From contig DASZIG010000030.1 of the NCBI GenBank assembly GCA_035949375.1, positions 1 to 64,000 of the forward strand: a stretch of DNA of 64,000 nt, given 5' to 3'. The translations under genes were made by a program, and so were the position numbers. The stretch's first letter is position 1, and the number at the start of each line of letters is the position of its first letter. The notes beneath the pieces were generated by a model, which saw only the letters and a list, made by a program, of their open reading frames with translations, ran no database searches and was not told where the DNA came from. This stretch comes from Gp13-AA77 sp035949375. Its GTDB lineage: Bacteria > Acidobacteriota > Terriglobia > UBA7540. Below are positions 8,587 through 16,427 of this stretch, in pieces.

Positions 8587-9909
8587 ATGGACAGACGGAG
8601 TTGTTTCCAGGCAGCCATGGTGGGAGCAATCGGTGCGGTTCTCCCACGGCATCTTGCAGCCGAGGAGCAGGCGGCACGAGCGACACGTGGATTGCCGTCG
8701 CCGATCATCAAAGACATCCAAGTGATCACCACGCAGCCGGCCGGTGTGCGCCTGGTGGTGGTGAAGATCCTCACCGATCAGGATGGGCTCTACGGTTACG
8801 GTTGCGCAACCTTCACCCAACGAGCTGACCTGGTTGTGCCGGCGGTGGAGAAATATCTCAAGCCCTTCCTGATCGGGAAACCGGCGGACCGTATCGAGGA
8901 CACCTGGCAGGCCTGCTACAACAGCTCCTACTGGCGCAACGGGCCCGTGCTCAACAACGCGATCAGCGGGATCGACGAAGCGCTGTGGGACATCAAGGGC
9001 CGGCAGGCGAACATGCCGGTGTACCAGTTGCTCGGCGGCAAGGTGCGCGAAGCGGCCGCAACTTACGACACGGTGGGCGGCCTGGAAACTTCGGATGTAA
9101 TTGATGGCGTCCGAAAGTCGATGGCGGCGGGGTTCAAACACATCAAGGTCCAGATCGGCGTGGCGGGGATGGCGGTGTACGGCCCGCATGGCGGTCCGGC
9201 GGCAAAAGGCCTGCACGATGGGGCCGTGTTCGAGCCAGGCCCTTACATGCGCAGAACCCGGCAAATGCTCGAAGAGTGCCGGAAGCAGTTGGGTGAGGAG
9301 GTCGAGCTCATTCATGACGTGCACGAGCGCGTGAGCCCCCACCAGGCCGTGCAATTCGCCAAAGAGCTTGAGCCCGTCAGGCTGTTCTACCTCGAAGACG
9401 TCCTGTCTCCCGAGGACATCGACTATTTCCGTCAGATCCGTCAACAGTGTGCAACCTCGTTGGCCATGGGCGAGCTGTTCAACAGCCCGCACGAGTGGCA
9501 GCCGCTGATTACGGAGCGCCTGATCGACTATATTCGTGTCCACCTGTCGCAGGCTGGCGGTCTCTCGCCAAGTCGCAAGATCGCCATCCTCGCCGAACAG
9601 TTCGGGGTCAAGACGGCCTGGCACGGTCCTGGAGATGTCTCTCCGGTCGGCCATACCGCGCAATTGCACCTCGACCTTGCGAGCCCCAACTTCGGCGTCC
9701 AGGAGGGCGGCGTGATCCGAGGGTTGGAGGCCGAGATCTTCACCGGCTGCGCCGACTACAAAGACGGATTCCTGTGGGCGAGCGATGCGCCGGGATGGGG
9801 GATCGAAGTGAACGAGGAACTCGCGGCAAAGCATCCCTTCCACTCCGATAAGCTCGATGGCGGATGGGGAGAAATCCGGCGGTACGACGGCACCATCATC
9901 AAGCAATGA
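8587..9909 (+). CDS. Enolase-superfamily dehydratase, ManD/RspA family, exported
   Basis: The 440-residue protein belongs to the enolase superfamily, mannonate dehydratase/RspA branch, which removes water from sugar acids using Mg2+. Predicted metal ligands are Asp244 (in HDVHER), Glu270 (LED) and Glu296 (GELFNS); His246 and His346 (AWHGPGD) match the family's catalytic histidines, and Tyr198 matches its catalytic Tyr. The active-site Arg of characterised ManD enzymes appears replaced by Lys187 (HIKVQ), and the residue after His-Gly is Pro rather than Ala, so true mannonate activity is doubtful. The N-terminus MDRRSCFQAAMVGAIGAVLP resembles a Tat or lipoprotein-like signal, unusual for this mainly cytosolic family. 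It is monocistronic. The large opposite-strand frame covering it is an artefact of high GC. Confidence 0.85.
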   Translation: MDRRSCFQAAMVGAIGAVLPRHLAAEEQAARATRGLPSPIIKDIQVITTQPAGVRLVVVKILTDQDGLYGYGCATFTQRADLVVPAVEKYLKPFLIGKPADRIEDTWQACYNSSYWRNGPVLNNAISGIDEALWDIKGRQANMPVYQLLGGKVREAAATYDTVGGLETSDVIDGVRKSMAAGFKHIKVQIGVAGMAVYGPHGGPAAKGLHDGAVFEPGPYMRRTRQMLEECRKQLGEEVELIHDVHERVSPHQAVQFAKELEPVRLFYLEDVLSPEDIDYFRQIRQQCATSLAMGELFNSPHEWQPLITERLIDYIRVHLSQAGGLSPSRKIAILAEQFGVKTAWHGPGDVSPVGHTAQLHLDLASPNFGVQEGGVIRGLEAEIFTGCADYKDGFLWASDAPGWGIEVNEELAAKHPFHSDKLDGGWGEIRRYDGTIIKQ

Positions 9910-10097
9910 CCCCGGGAACGCGGCGCGATGCAATGTGGTGACGAAACGCCAAGTCCATCTCCCCGACGGAGACTGCTTATGGGCAGGAAAAGACAGACGC
10001 AATCGCGCGGAACTTCTTCCGGGCAGCCCAGCACCCTCTCCGATTTCTCAAGAGTCCCCACCACTGCGGCCGTGGGCTCGACGATTCCGGGGACGAC

Positions 10098-10170
10098 GGG
10101 TGCATAGGCATTCGCTGCGCTTGCCGGTTTGCAACCATTGGGGTCGGGAGTTCGAATCTCCCGCTTGACT
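10098..10170 (+). other. tRNA-like remnant inside a 404-nt non-coding stretch
   Basis: Within the gene-free interval 9910-10313, positions 10146-10162 form a perfect T-arm (GGGAG, TTCGAAT loop, CTCCC), preceded by a normal-looking variable loop (GGGTC) and an anticodon-loop-like TTTGCAA. The acceptor strands do not pair, the anticodon stem pairs in only two positions, and there is no clear D-arm. It is therefore a decayed tRNA or chance similarity, not a functional gene. The rest of 9910-10097 holds nothing I recognise. Confidence 0.25.
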
Positions 10171-10237
10171 ACGGGGTTGGCGCCACCCCCCTATCATCCG
10201 AAATCAGGGTCACAGCCGGAAAAAGATTGCACAGGCC

Positions 10238-10275
10238 GTATTCGTGTGATAAACATTACTCACCCGAGTATTCGG
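10238..10275 (+). promoter_or_regulatory. Candidate XRE operator (repeated GTATTCG)
   Basis: GTATTCG occurs at 10238-10244 and again at 10268-10274, exactly 30 bp (about three helical turns) apart. The second copy lies in the palindrome CCGAGTATTCGG (10264-10275). The pair sits 40-76 nt before the XRE start codon, where an autoregulator would bind. A TTGCAC-type -35 lies just upstream. Function is inferred from position and symmetry only. Confidence 0.35.
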
Positions 10276-10313
10276 TGGGGTAACCGAAAACAAAATCCAG
10301 GAGGGGCAAGCAA

Positions 10314-10691
10314 ATGGTGATCGGTCAGCGACTCCGTCAGCTTCGCGAGCAGAAGGGTCTTTCGCAAGGTGACATTGAAAATTCAAGTGGGCTTCTCCGG
10401 TGCTACATCTCGCGTGTTGAGCACGGGCACACCGTCCCATCCCTCGACACGCTGGAGCGCTTTGCCGAGGCTCTCGAGATTCCACTCTACCAGCTGTTTT
10501 ACGTCGGAGAAGACGCTCCGAAGACTCCACATCTGACCCCGCGCATGTCACTTGAGGAGCTGGCCGATGAAGCCGGTCCTTCGGGAGCCGAAGCCCGCCT
10601 CCTCCTGAAGTTGAAGAGGTTGATCGCTAAGATGGCGGATCCGGATCGGAGCTTCCTGCTCGACTTCGCGCGCAAACTGGCGACTCGCTAA
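10314..10691 (+). CDS. XRE-family transcriptional regulator
   Basis: The 125-residue protein has an N-terminal Cro/C1-type helix-turn-helix (residues 5-60; QLREQKGLSQGDIENSSGLL, then ISRVEHGHTVPSLDTL) typical of single-domain XRE regulators. Its 60-residue C-terminal part (SLEELADEAGPSGAEARLLL onward) is helical with no known ligand-binding fold, perhaps for dimerisation. The start is secure: CAGGAGGGG lies about 8 nt before the ATG. No operon partner follows, since the next gene is convergent. Candidate autoregulatory repeats lie at 10238-10275. The target regulon is unknown. Confidence 0.88.
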   Translation: MVIGQRLRQLREQKGLSQGDIENSSGLLRCYISRVEHGHTVPSLDTLERFAEALEIPLYQLFYVGEDAPKTPHLTPRMSLEELADEAGPSGAEARLLLKLKRLIAKMADPDRSFLLDFARKLATR

Positions 10692-10753
10692 ACAAGACTC
10701 GCCATGCCACGGCCCAGCTCTCCAGTGCTGACCGCGGCCCGGCAGCGGGCGTG

Positions 10754-11527
10754 TCACTGCGCCGGCAGGCGTTCGTTCAACTCACCCTTAAGAAGCTGGA
10801 CCTGCCTTTCTGAAACCTGGACCTCGCCGCCGAGCACGAGGGCCAGCCGGCCGGAACCGGCATCCCGGAATTCAGCCTTGTCGATCGCGGCCATGTCCTG
10901 GGCCGCCGGCGGCAACGTGACGCTGCGGTTGGTGCCTTTTTGCATGGCGGACTGGAGCGCGTTCGTGATCTTCTCGCGCAACGTGGCGCCGAGGGACCCG
11001 GAACGGAGTAATTCGCCGAGGGACCCGTCCGCCTGGATCGACTCAACCTCGGGCACAAGTCGCAGCGTCTTGTCCGCTTCAACGCCTGGCGTGAGCTTCA
11101 TCTGAATCGTCCCATTACCCCCAACCAACTTTTTGGTGGTTTGTTTGCCGAAGGCCTTGAAGCAGGCGTAGCGCTCATAATGCAGTTGAACAACCGCCCG
11201 GCTCGAAGGTTCGGCGGGAACGAGAGAGGCGCTTTGGATCGCAATCCGGTCGCCGCAGTGCTCGTCCTTGTCCAGTTGGGAGCGCAAGATGCCCGTCATG
11301 TTTTGCTGAAGGTCTGAAAGATCGGCGGTCAGGTCCAGCTTGAGAAGATAATCGTTGTGACCGCGCGCGGCCACGGAAATGATGCCGGAAGCGACGATCG
11401 CGATCGGTTGGTTCTCGATGCTCAACGGAATCATGGAGGGTGGAATCTTAAAGGTAAATTCCTCTGCCCTTGCGGGCGTCGACGCTGCCTGACCGGCCAG
11501 GACCAAAGCGAGGAGGAGGGTATGCAT
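10754..11527 (-). CDS. Secreted protein of unknown function
   Basis: The 257-residue protein starts with a clear Sec signal peptide (MHTLLLALVLAGQAASTPARA, cleavage predicted after ARA). The mature part is a mixed alpha/beta protein beginning EEFTFKIPPSMIPLSIENQP, with a periodic pattern of short strands and a helical segment (LGATLREKITNALQSAMQKG). Two cysteines (in KDEHCGDRI and YACFKAF) might form a disulphide bond in the periplasm. I see no catalytic motif. It resembles lipid- or ligand-binding barrel proteins only in general outline, so no function is assigned. It converges on the XRE gene and its upstream side faces a long non-coding region. Confidence 0.72.
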   Translation of the reverse strand: MHTLLLALVLAGQAASTPARAEEFTFKIPPSMIPLSIENQPIAIVASGIISVAARGHNDYLLKLDLTADLSDLQQNMTGILRSQLDKDEHCGDRIAIQSASLVPAEPSSRAVVQLHYERYACFKAFGKQTTKKLVGGNGTIQMKLTPGVEADKTLRLVPEVESIQADGSLGELLRSGSLGATLREKITNALQSAMQKGTNRSVTLPPAAQDMAAIDKAEFRDAGSGRLALVLGGEVQVSERQVQLLKGELNERLPAQ

Positions 11528-11814
11528 TCAGGAAAACCTCATGATGACGCGGCGCGCAACGACGTTCCTGAAACCCGCGCGCCTCACGCGACCATGCGGC
11601 GCGAGAGTCCCGGGTATCTTCGGGCGCAGACGTTTTAGGATGCCGGCATTTCCGCCGATGATGCCTCGCCGGGATGTCGCGTCAGGCATTCCCCGTCGGG
11701 CATGAGGCCACGTTCCCAAGCGCACATCATCGATCGGCTCCGCAGGACGAGTTGGCTTTGAATTGTTGAAACGAAGCCACGGCCGCGGTCGCTTTATTGA
11801 TTACAAAGGACTTA

Positions 11815-11960
11815 TGACGAATCCGATTTTGGCTTTTTTGGCTTCGTTTGACTTCGTTTTGACCTATTTTTCGGGCATATTTATTGATTCTATTGGACTT
11901 GGTGGCTTCGTTTCGTTAAATTTTAGATTCTTTTTTTTTGCCTTTTTGAGGAATTATCGG
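11815..11960 (-). pseudogene. Decayed copy of the Lys-rich tail of the NRxNxQxSTGPRT gene family
   Basis: Read on the minus strand, this AT-rich patch encodes KKAKKKNLKFNETKPPSP, closely matching KKTKKKNLKFNKTKPLSP at the end of the gene at 52104-53480. Further matches follow after an in-frame TAG (VKTKSNEA against AKTKPNEA), and a TAA precedes the patch. Only the last ~45 codons survive. The surrounding non-coding stretch (11528-12194) shows nothing else recognisable, so this looks like the relic of a lost paralogue. Confidence 0.6.
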
Positions 11961-12194
11961 GGGCTAGCTTCGGGGCTACACAGTCCCAGTTTTCTTTCCC
12001 GGGTCTGCGGACATTTCGAGGTAACGGCGAGCCAGCGAGGGGGCTGGTCTGCTCCAAAAGGCAGCGGCTGCTTTATTACGGCTGTGCGGATTCGTTGGTG
12101 AGCGTGGCTATGGCTCCCGTGCTTTGAGGCGTGCTGTGATGATCATTCCCTTGGGGCGTTCTTGCTGCTTTTGAGTTTAGCCGCAAGGGTGGAT

Positions 12195-13592
12195 TCATTC
12201 GGGAGCGGGAAGCGGATGGGCCGCGTGAAACAACGTAAGCGGAATGATGTTCCCCTCGGCAACCGATCCCGAGTCGTTAGGGTGCAAGTGGTCCCCGCTG
12301 TCGTACCCAGGCAGCAATCTCGCGGGGCGGGCGGGATCCCGTACCGCTCGGTCGAAATCGATGACTCCATCGAATTCACCGCCGCTGCGCATCCACGCGT
12401 TGACCGCCTCCCGGGTCTTCTCATTATCCGGACTATAAAAGCGGTCAAAGAAGGGCTGACGGAAGAGTGCCTTCTCGAATGGCGGGATCGTTGTTCCAAT
12501 CGCTCGAATTCCGTTTTGGTGGGCGCGCGCTACAAGCTGTCGATAGCCCGCTATCAGATCTTGCGTAGTGACCGATTCGCTTGCGGGTACGAACGCGCCC
12601 GGGAACAGAATGTCGTTCACGCCCACAGCAAGGATCACGTACTTGACGCCTGCTTGCGTCAGCACGTCGCGTTCGAAGCGCGCCAGGCCCGCCTCCCCGA
12701 GAAGTGCCCCGACTTGCTCAAAGTAAGCTCCCAGTGGCGGCGGACCGCCTCGCTGGTGGGGGCTCTGGCTATCACTTAACAGTCGATTGCCGATGATGCC
12801 TTCATTCAGAACACCCAGTTCCGCCCCTCCGTTCTTCTGCAACCTCTCCGCAAGCACGTCTGGCCAGCGCCGGTTGGCGTCTGCTGTCGTACCGTCCCCG
12901 TCAGTGAGCGACGATCCCAGCGCCACGATCGTGGCTCCGCCGGGCGAAGCCGCAACATCAACGCCGGTGAGGAACGGCCAGGAGTCGATCTTCTCTGCGA
13001 CTGGGAAACTCGCCTCGGCTGCGTGGTCGCCGGTTTCGGGCGAGACATAATTCGTCTGGAGTGCCAGGGCATGGTCGGTTGTTGCCGCCGTCGGATTGGG
13101 AAGAAAGATGCTGACGGCCAAGTCCGACAATGCAGGGACGTCCAACTCCACGGGATCGCTTACCGCCATCGATCGGGCAGGTATTGTTGTGGATGGGAGT
13201 TTGCGAAATGTCAGAATCCGGTCGGAGCCAGGATCTATCTTCGCCCCGTCGACGCGCCTCGCGATGTGTGCGCCGCCGATGACCAATGGCTGGTCGCCAA
13301 AAGTGTTGGAGATCTTGATCCGAACTCCCTTTCCGCCCGCGCTCGTGTGCACGATCAAACGCAGAGTTTGATTGCGGAACCCCTGCGGTTGACCGGGCAC
13401 GGAAGGTTGCGCTGCGGTCCCCCAGGTCCCGATCCAATGCCGAGAGTCGCTGCCCTTGGCGGTACTCGATGCCGCCCTCGCGGGATTGATTCCGCCGAGC
13501 AAGGCAAGCGCTGTGATGCCAACCAGCGAGCAAATCCTTCGTCGCATAGCAATAAGTTTAACCAGCGGATTTTGGTAAGTTCCATTCTTCAT
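12195..13592 (-). CDS. Exported SGNH/GDSL-family hydrolase
   Basis: This predicted extracellular esterase or lipase of the SGNH fold has 465 residues. After a signal peptide (residues 16-41, ending ARAAS) there is a beta-rich N-terminal domain (about 50-215, starting HWIGTWGTAAQPS) and the catalytic domain (220-455). Block I is GSSLTDG (226-232; nucleophile Ser228), block II contains the oxyanion Gly (NEGIIGNR), block III is GVND (324-327) and block V is DHLH (434-437) supplying Asp and His. These GDSL proteins with a leading GTWGTA domain commonly act on carbohydrate esters or lipids, but the substrate is unknown. I kept ATG 13592 (AGGCAGG upstream); ATG 13547 would start nearer the signal peptide but lacks a binding site. 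Single-gene unit. Confidence 0.87.
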   Translation of the reverse strand: MKNGTYQNPLVKLIAMRRRICSLVGITALALLGGINPARAASSTAKGSDSRHWIGTWGTAAQPSVPGQPQGFRNQTLRLIVHTSAGGKGVRIKISNTFGDQPLVIGGAHIARRVDGAKIDPGSDRILTFRKLPSTTIPARSMAVSDPVELDVPALSDLAVSIFLPNPTAATTDHALALQTNYVSPETGDHAAEASFPVAEKIDSWPFLTGVDVAASPGGATIVALGSSLTDGDGTTADANRRWPDVLAERLQKNGGAELGVLNEGIIGNRLLSDSQSPHQRGGPPPLGAYFEQVGALLGEAGLARFERDVLTQAGVKYVILAVGVNDILFPGAFVPASESVTTQDLIAGYRQLVARAHQNGIRAIGTTIPPFEKALFRQPFFDRFYSPDNEKTREAVNAWMRSGGEFDGVIDFDRAVRDPARPARLLPGYDSGDHLHPNDSGSVAEGNIIPLTLFHAAHPLPAPE

Positions 13593-13804
13593 TTGCCTGC
13601 CTTGGTGAGCGTCCTGCGCCCGTCAAGCCCCGGAAGCGCCCACGAAGGGGCAAGTGCCGATGTAAACCAGGTTCCCACGAGTCTTCACGAAGCCCTCCCG
13701 TGGGTTCCTTTAAAGTCTGGCACACACTCCGAATCGTCCGTCATGAGGGCGCGGCCATGGGGGCTCGCGGCGGGCTGGACGAAATTCAAGCGCTGGCCGG
13801 CCGG

Positions 13805-14251
13805 CTATTCATCGCGAGTGGGCACAGCCGAATGCGGCCGTTCGTCACGCAGATCTTCGCTCAGGAAGGACTCGCGCCGCGAGACCGTTTCCACGGCCTG
13901 CAGCAGGTCGCGCGCGATGCTCGTCTTCACAACGTACCCGGTAGCGCCGGCGCGAAACGAAGCGGCAACCATGTGCGGCGAGTCATGAAAGCTCAGCATC
14001 AAGACGGGTGTGTCGGGCAGAATTTTTCTGATCTCGCGTGTGGCCTGGATACCGTCCATGCGCGGCATCGCAATATCCATGATGATCAAGTTCGGCTCCA
14101 GCCGGGCCGCTTCCCGGACGCCTTCCTCCCCATCGACAGCCTCCCCGCACACGTGCCATTTCGAACTGACCTCGAGGAAGGCCCGCAGGGCGCTTCGCAG
14201 GGCGGCCTCATCGTCCACAACCAACACGCGGTATGAATCGGCAGCTACCAT
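13805..14251 (-). CDS. Single-domain response regulator (NarL-type receiver)
   Basis: The 148-residue protein is essentially a CheY-like receiver: acidic pocket in VVDDE (residues 11-15), phospho-acceptor Asp59 in IIMDIAMPRMDG, Ser87 at the conserved Thr/Ser position and Lys109 in YVVKTS. Receivers of this sequence type normally carry a LuxR-type helix-turn-helix, but here the frame ends 25 residues after the receiver (RDERPHSAVPTRDE) and no HTH remnant is visible downstream. It may act by protein contact or as a phosphate sink, or be a truncated NarL-type regulator. It lies 51 nt downstream of its cognate-looking kinase gene and is almost certainly co-transcribed with it. Confidence 0.88.
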   Translation of the reverse strand: MVAADSYRVLVVDDEAALRSALRAFLEVSSKWHVCGEAVDGEEGVREAARLEPNLIIMDIAMPRMDGIQATREIRKILPDTPVLMLSFHDSPHMVAASFRAGATGYVVKTSIARDLLQAVETVSRRESFLSEDLRDERPHSAVPTRDE

Positions 14252-14302
14252 TCGAAGTGCGTTCAGGCGTCGCGCGCCTGGTTCCTGGCTCCAACCCCGG
14301 GG

Positions 14303-15640
14303 CTATGCCTTGAGACCATCGCGGCCCTCGGCTGGCAACTCGGCGCGGACGGTCGTTCCCCACCTGCCCGATTCGATGCTCAGCTTGCCGCCGAGGAGTC
14401 GAACTCGCTCCATCATGCCACGAATCCCTACTCCCAGCCGGGCCGGCGTGGCCAGCACATCGGCGGGGATGCCCCGGCCATCGTCGCTGATTTCGAGCCC
14501 GATGCGCCCATCGCCCATGCCTACCTTGATCCTGGCGGTGCTGCTGCCCGAATGGCGGTGGATATTGGTGAGCGCTTCTTGAGCGATGCGGAACAGGGCG
14601 GTCTCCGTCTCGGGGCTGAGGCGCGGCCAGTTCTCCTCCGTCTGCACCTCGACCTTGATTCCGCTGCGGTCGCTGAATCCCTTCACATACCACCGAATGG
14701 CGGATCCGAGGCCGGTGTGTTCGAGGAGGGGAGGATGGAGCAGATGGCTCATCGTCCGAATTTCGCGGCTACCGCGCTCTAAGAGCTCCGATAGCTGGAG
14801 GAACGATGACTGAGCGGGCCCCTGGGCCGGCGCAACCAGGGATTCCAGGGTAACAAGGTGCAGTTGCATGGCCGCCAGAATCTGCGCGGTGCCGTCGTGC
14901 AATTCGCGCGCCAGGCGCCGCCGCTCGTCGTCCTGCGATTGCAAGAGCCGGCCGGACAGATCACGAAGAGCGTCCTCGCTCGATCTCAAGGCGGCTTCGG
15001 CGCGATTGCGCTCGGCGACGTCGCGATGAAGGGCCACGGCGCCCCATATCACCACCACCACCGCGAACAAGCTGCCCACGGCGACCAGAAGCGTCGCGCG
15101 CCGGCGGTTCATCTCCGTTTTGGCTCTGCGCTCCCCCAGCAGCCGGTTCTCCTCATCTCTGATCTCGTCCGTCACCTGCCGGATCGGATCCGTTTGCGCG
15201 AGGGCCACGCGATCCAGCTCGGCGATAACGGCGGCGCTCGATCCCCCGCGCTGCCGCTCGGCGATGGCCTGGTTCAGGGTTTCGATGCGGCGGTCCAGCA
15301 AGGGCCTGAGCTCGGCGATCCTGGCCTTCTGATCGGGATTGTCCGCCACCATTTCGCTCAAGTCTTCGACGCGGGCCCGCAAGTTCTTCACCGCCAAACC
15401 ATAGGACCCGAGAGGGCTCGCGTCGCCCGTGGTCACAAACCGGCGTGCCTCGGCTCCGCATCTGGAAAGGGCGTCCTGGACTGTCCCGACTTGACTACCC
15501 ACCGCGACGGTGTGGGTGACCCACTCCAGGCTGTTGACAAGATCGTGAATGGTGGCGTACTGGACGGAGCCGATGACGAGGAACAGGGCCAGCACGATGG
15601 CTCCAATCAGGATTGCGCGGCTTTCCAGTGTCCATTTCAT
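14303..15640 (-). CDS. NarL/DegS-type sensor histidine kinase with periplasmic CHASE3-like domain
   Basis: The 445-residue kinase has two membrane segments (about 9-27 and 183-203) flanking a helical CHASE3-like sensor domain. It then has a HisKA_3 dimerisation domain with the phospho-acceptor His248 in ARELHDGTAQ and an HATPase_c domain with the N-box around Asn359 (EALTNIHRH) and the DDGRG box at 386-390. It should autophosphorylate and pass the phosphate to the receiver encoded 51 nt downstream. Its ATG follows immediately after the stop codon of the small upstream gene (TAGATG), so the three genes look like one operon. The signal sensed is unknown. Confidence 0.9.
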   Translation of the reverse strand: MKWTLESRAILIGAIVLALFLVIGSVQYATIHDLVNSLEWVTHTVAVGSQVGTVQDALSRCGAEARRFVTTGDASPLGSYGLAVKNLRARVEDLSEMVADNPDQKARIAELRPLLDRRIETLNQAIAERQRGGSSAAVIAELDRVALAQTDPIRQVTDEIRDEENRLLGERRAKTEMNRRRATLLVAVGSLFAVVVVIWGAVALHRDVAERNRAEAALRSSEDALRDLSGRLLQSQDDERRRLARELHDGTAQILAAMQLHLVTLESLVAPAQGPAQSSFLQLSELLERGSREIRTMSHLLHPPLLEHTGLGSAIRWYVKGFSDRSGIKVEVQTEENWPRLSPETETALFRIAQEALTNIHRHSGSSTARIKVGMGDGRIGLEISDDGRGIPADVLATPARLGVGIRGMMERVRLLGGKLSIESGRWGTTVRAELPAEGRDGLKA

Positions 15641-15904
15641 CTAGGCTCCGGCCGTGATTCGTCCCGGCGCCGGAAGACTCGCAAGCCACCGCAGACCGAA
15701 GCGGTCAGTAAAACGCGCCCCTGTCTGCCGCAGCCACACTTGATCCACTTCGAACGCTCCGGTTTCAACGTCGATCGCCACGAACTTAGCACCGTCGCGA
15801 TCCTCCGCACACGCCTCTGCCTGATGTTCGTAGATCTCGTCGGCCCGGCGCGAGAATTCTGCCTTGCTGTATCGAGGCTGCAATAGAGGTAGCCCAACCG
15901 CCAA
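15641..15904 (-). CDS. Small conserved protein (YSKxEF...FVAIDVETG type)
   Basis: The 87-residue frame contains RYSKAEFSRRADEIYEHQAE and KFVAIDVETGAFEVD. This resembles the core of small proteins found in several phyla that share a GKFVAIDIETG segment; their function is unknown to me. The C-terminal third does not continue the pattern I expect for such proteins, so a frameshift or domain swap is possible. The start is uncertain: TTG 15904 is the first start-like codon after an upstream stop, and an internal TTG before QPRYS would give a more typical N-terminus; neither has a clear Shine-Dalgarno site. The stop codon abuts the kinase ATG, suggesting coupling. Confidence 0.55.
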   Translation of the reverse strand: MAVGLPLLQPRYSKAEFSRRADEIYEHQAEACAEDRDGAKFVAIDVETGAFEVDQVWLRQTGARFTDRFGLRWLASLPAPGRITAGA

Positions 15905-16154
15905 ATGCGATTATAACTCACTGGTCGGCTTCGATTTCTTCGGCCTTCGGGCCCAGCTGCGGGCGAGTCGAAAGCGCCGCGCCGGAAGACACTGAAACAG
16001 AACCGGCCAGGTTGGGAAAGTTGGCTCTGAGTTTCACGCCGATGCCTGGAGTGCCGTTCGTTTTGCCGGCAACATTGTAGGCTAGGTAGCCGCGCCTCAT
16101 GCGGGTGAGATGCGCTCCGGCCTGGCGGATGTCAATCGGTCCAGGAAGGTATCA

Positions 16155-16371
16155 AAGATGGATTCCCGCCTTCGCGGGAATGACGCGCTCATGAGATTGC
16201 GCGCCCAGTCACGTGCAGTCGCGCGGCCTCACGGTGGAGCTCCCAGCGGAGCCCTAGCCGTACAGCGGAGCGCTGACCATGCAGCGGAACCCTGGCCGTA
16301 CTGCAGAACTGTGACTGTACAGCGGAACCCTCGCCGTCCCGGTCATTCCCGCGAAGGCGGGAATCCATCTT
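16155..16371. repeat. REPIN-like element: 30-bp perfect inverted repeats
   Basis: Positions 16155-16184 and 16342-16371 are exact reverse complements of each other over 30 bp. Each arm is itself a hairpin (TTCCCGC CTTC GCGGGAA), the form of a REP sequence; two REPs in inverted order make a REPIN. The arms enclose about 157 bp that contain a separate tandem repeat. No coding capacity is seen. It lies in the 523-nt gap 15905-16427, of which 15905-16154 shows nothing else. Confidence 0.75.
16244..16338. repeat. Five tandem 19-bp units inside the REPIN-like element
   Basis: Five consecutive 19-mers start CAGCGGA (units 1, 2, 3 and 5) or CTGCAGA (unit 4) at 16244, 16263, 16282, 16301 and 16320. 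Units 3 and 5 (CAGCGGAACCCTGGCCGTA and CAGCGGAACCCTCGCCGTC) are the closest pair. No coding or regulatory role is visible. Confidence 0.75.
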
Positions 16372-16427
16372 GGAAACACTCAGCGTGCACCTGCAGGCCG
16401 GGTCCGTCCAGGGGGGCCGCAGGGCGA

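Noticed and set aside
8383..10002. Long minus-strand open frame (539 codons) opposite the ManD/RspA gene
   Set aside because: Its translation is rich in Arg, His, Gln and Ala with no recognisable domain, and it mirrors a real plus-strand enzyme; a high-GC shadow frame.
16155..16371. CRISPR array (because of repeats) at the REPIN-like element
   Set aside because: The repeats are inverted hairpin arms and a gapless 19-bp tandem, not direct repeats separated by unique spacers; no cas genes are near.
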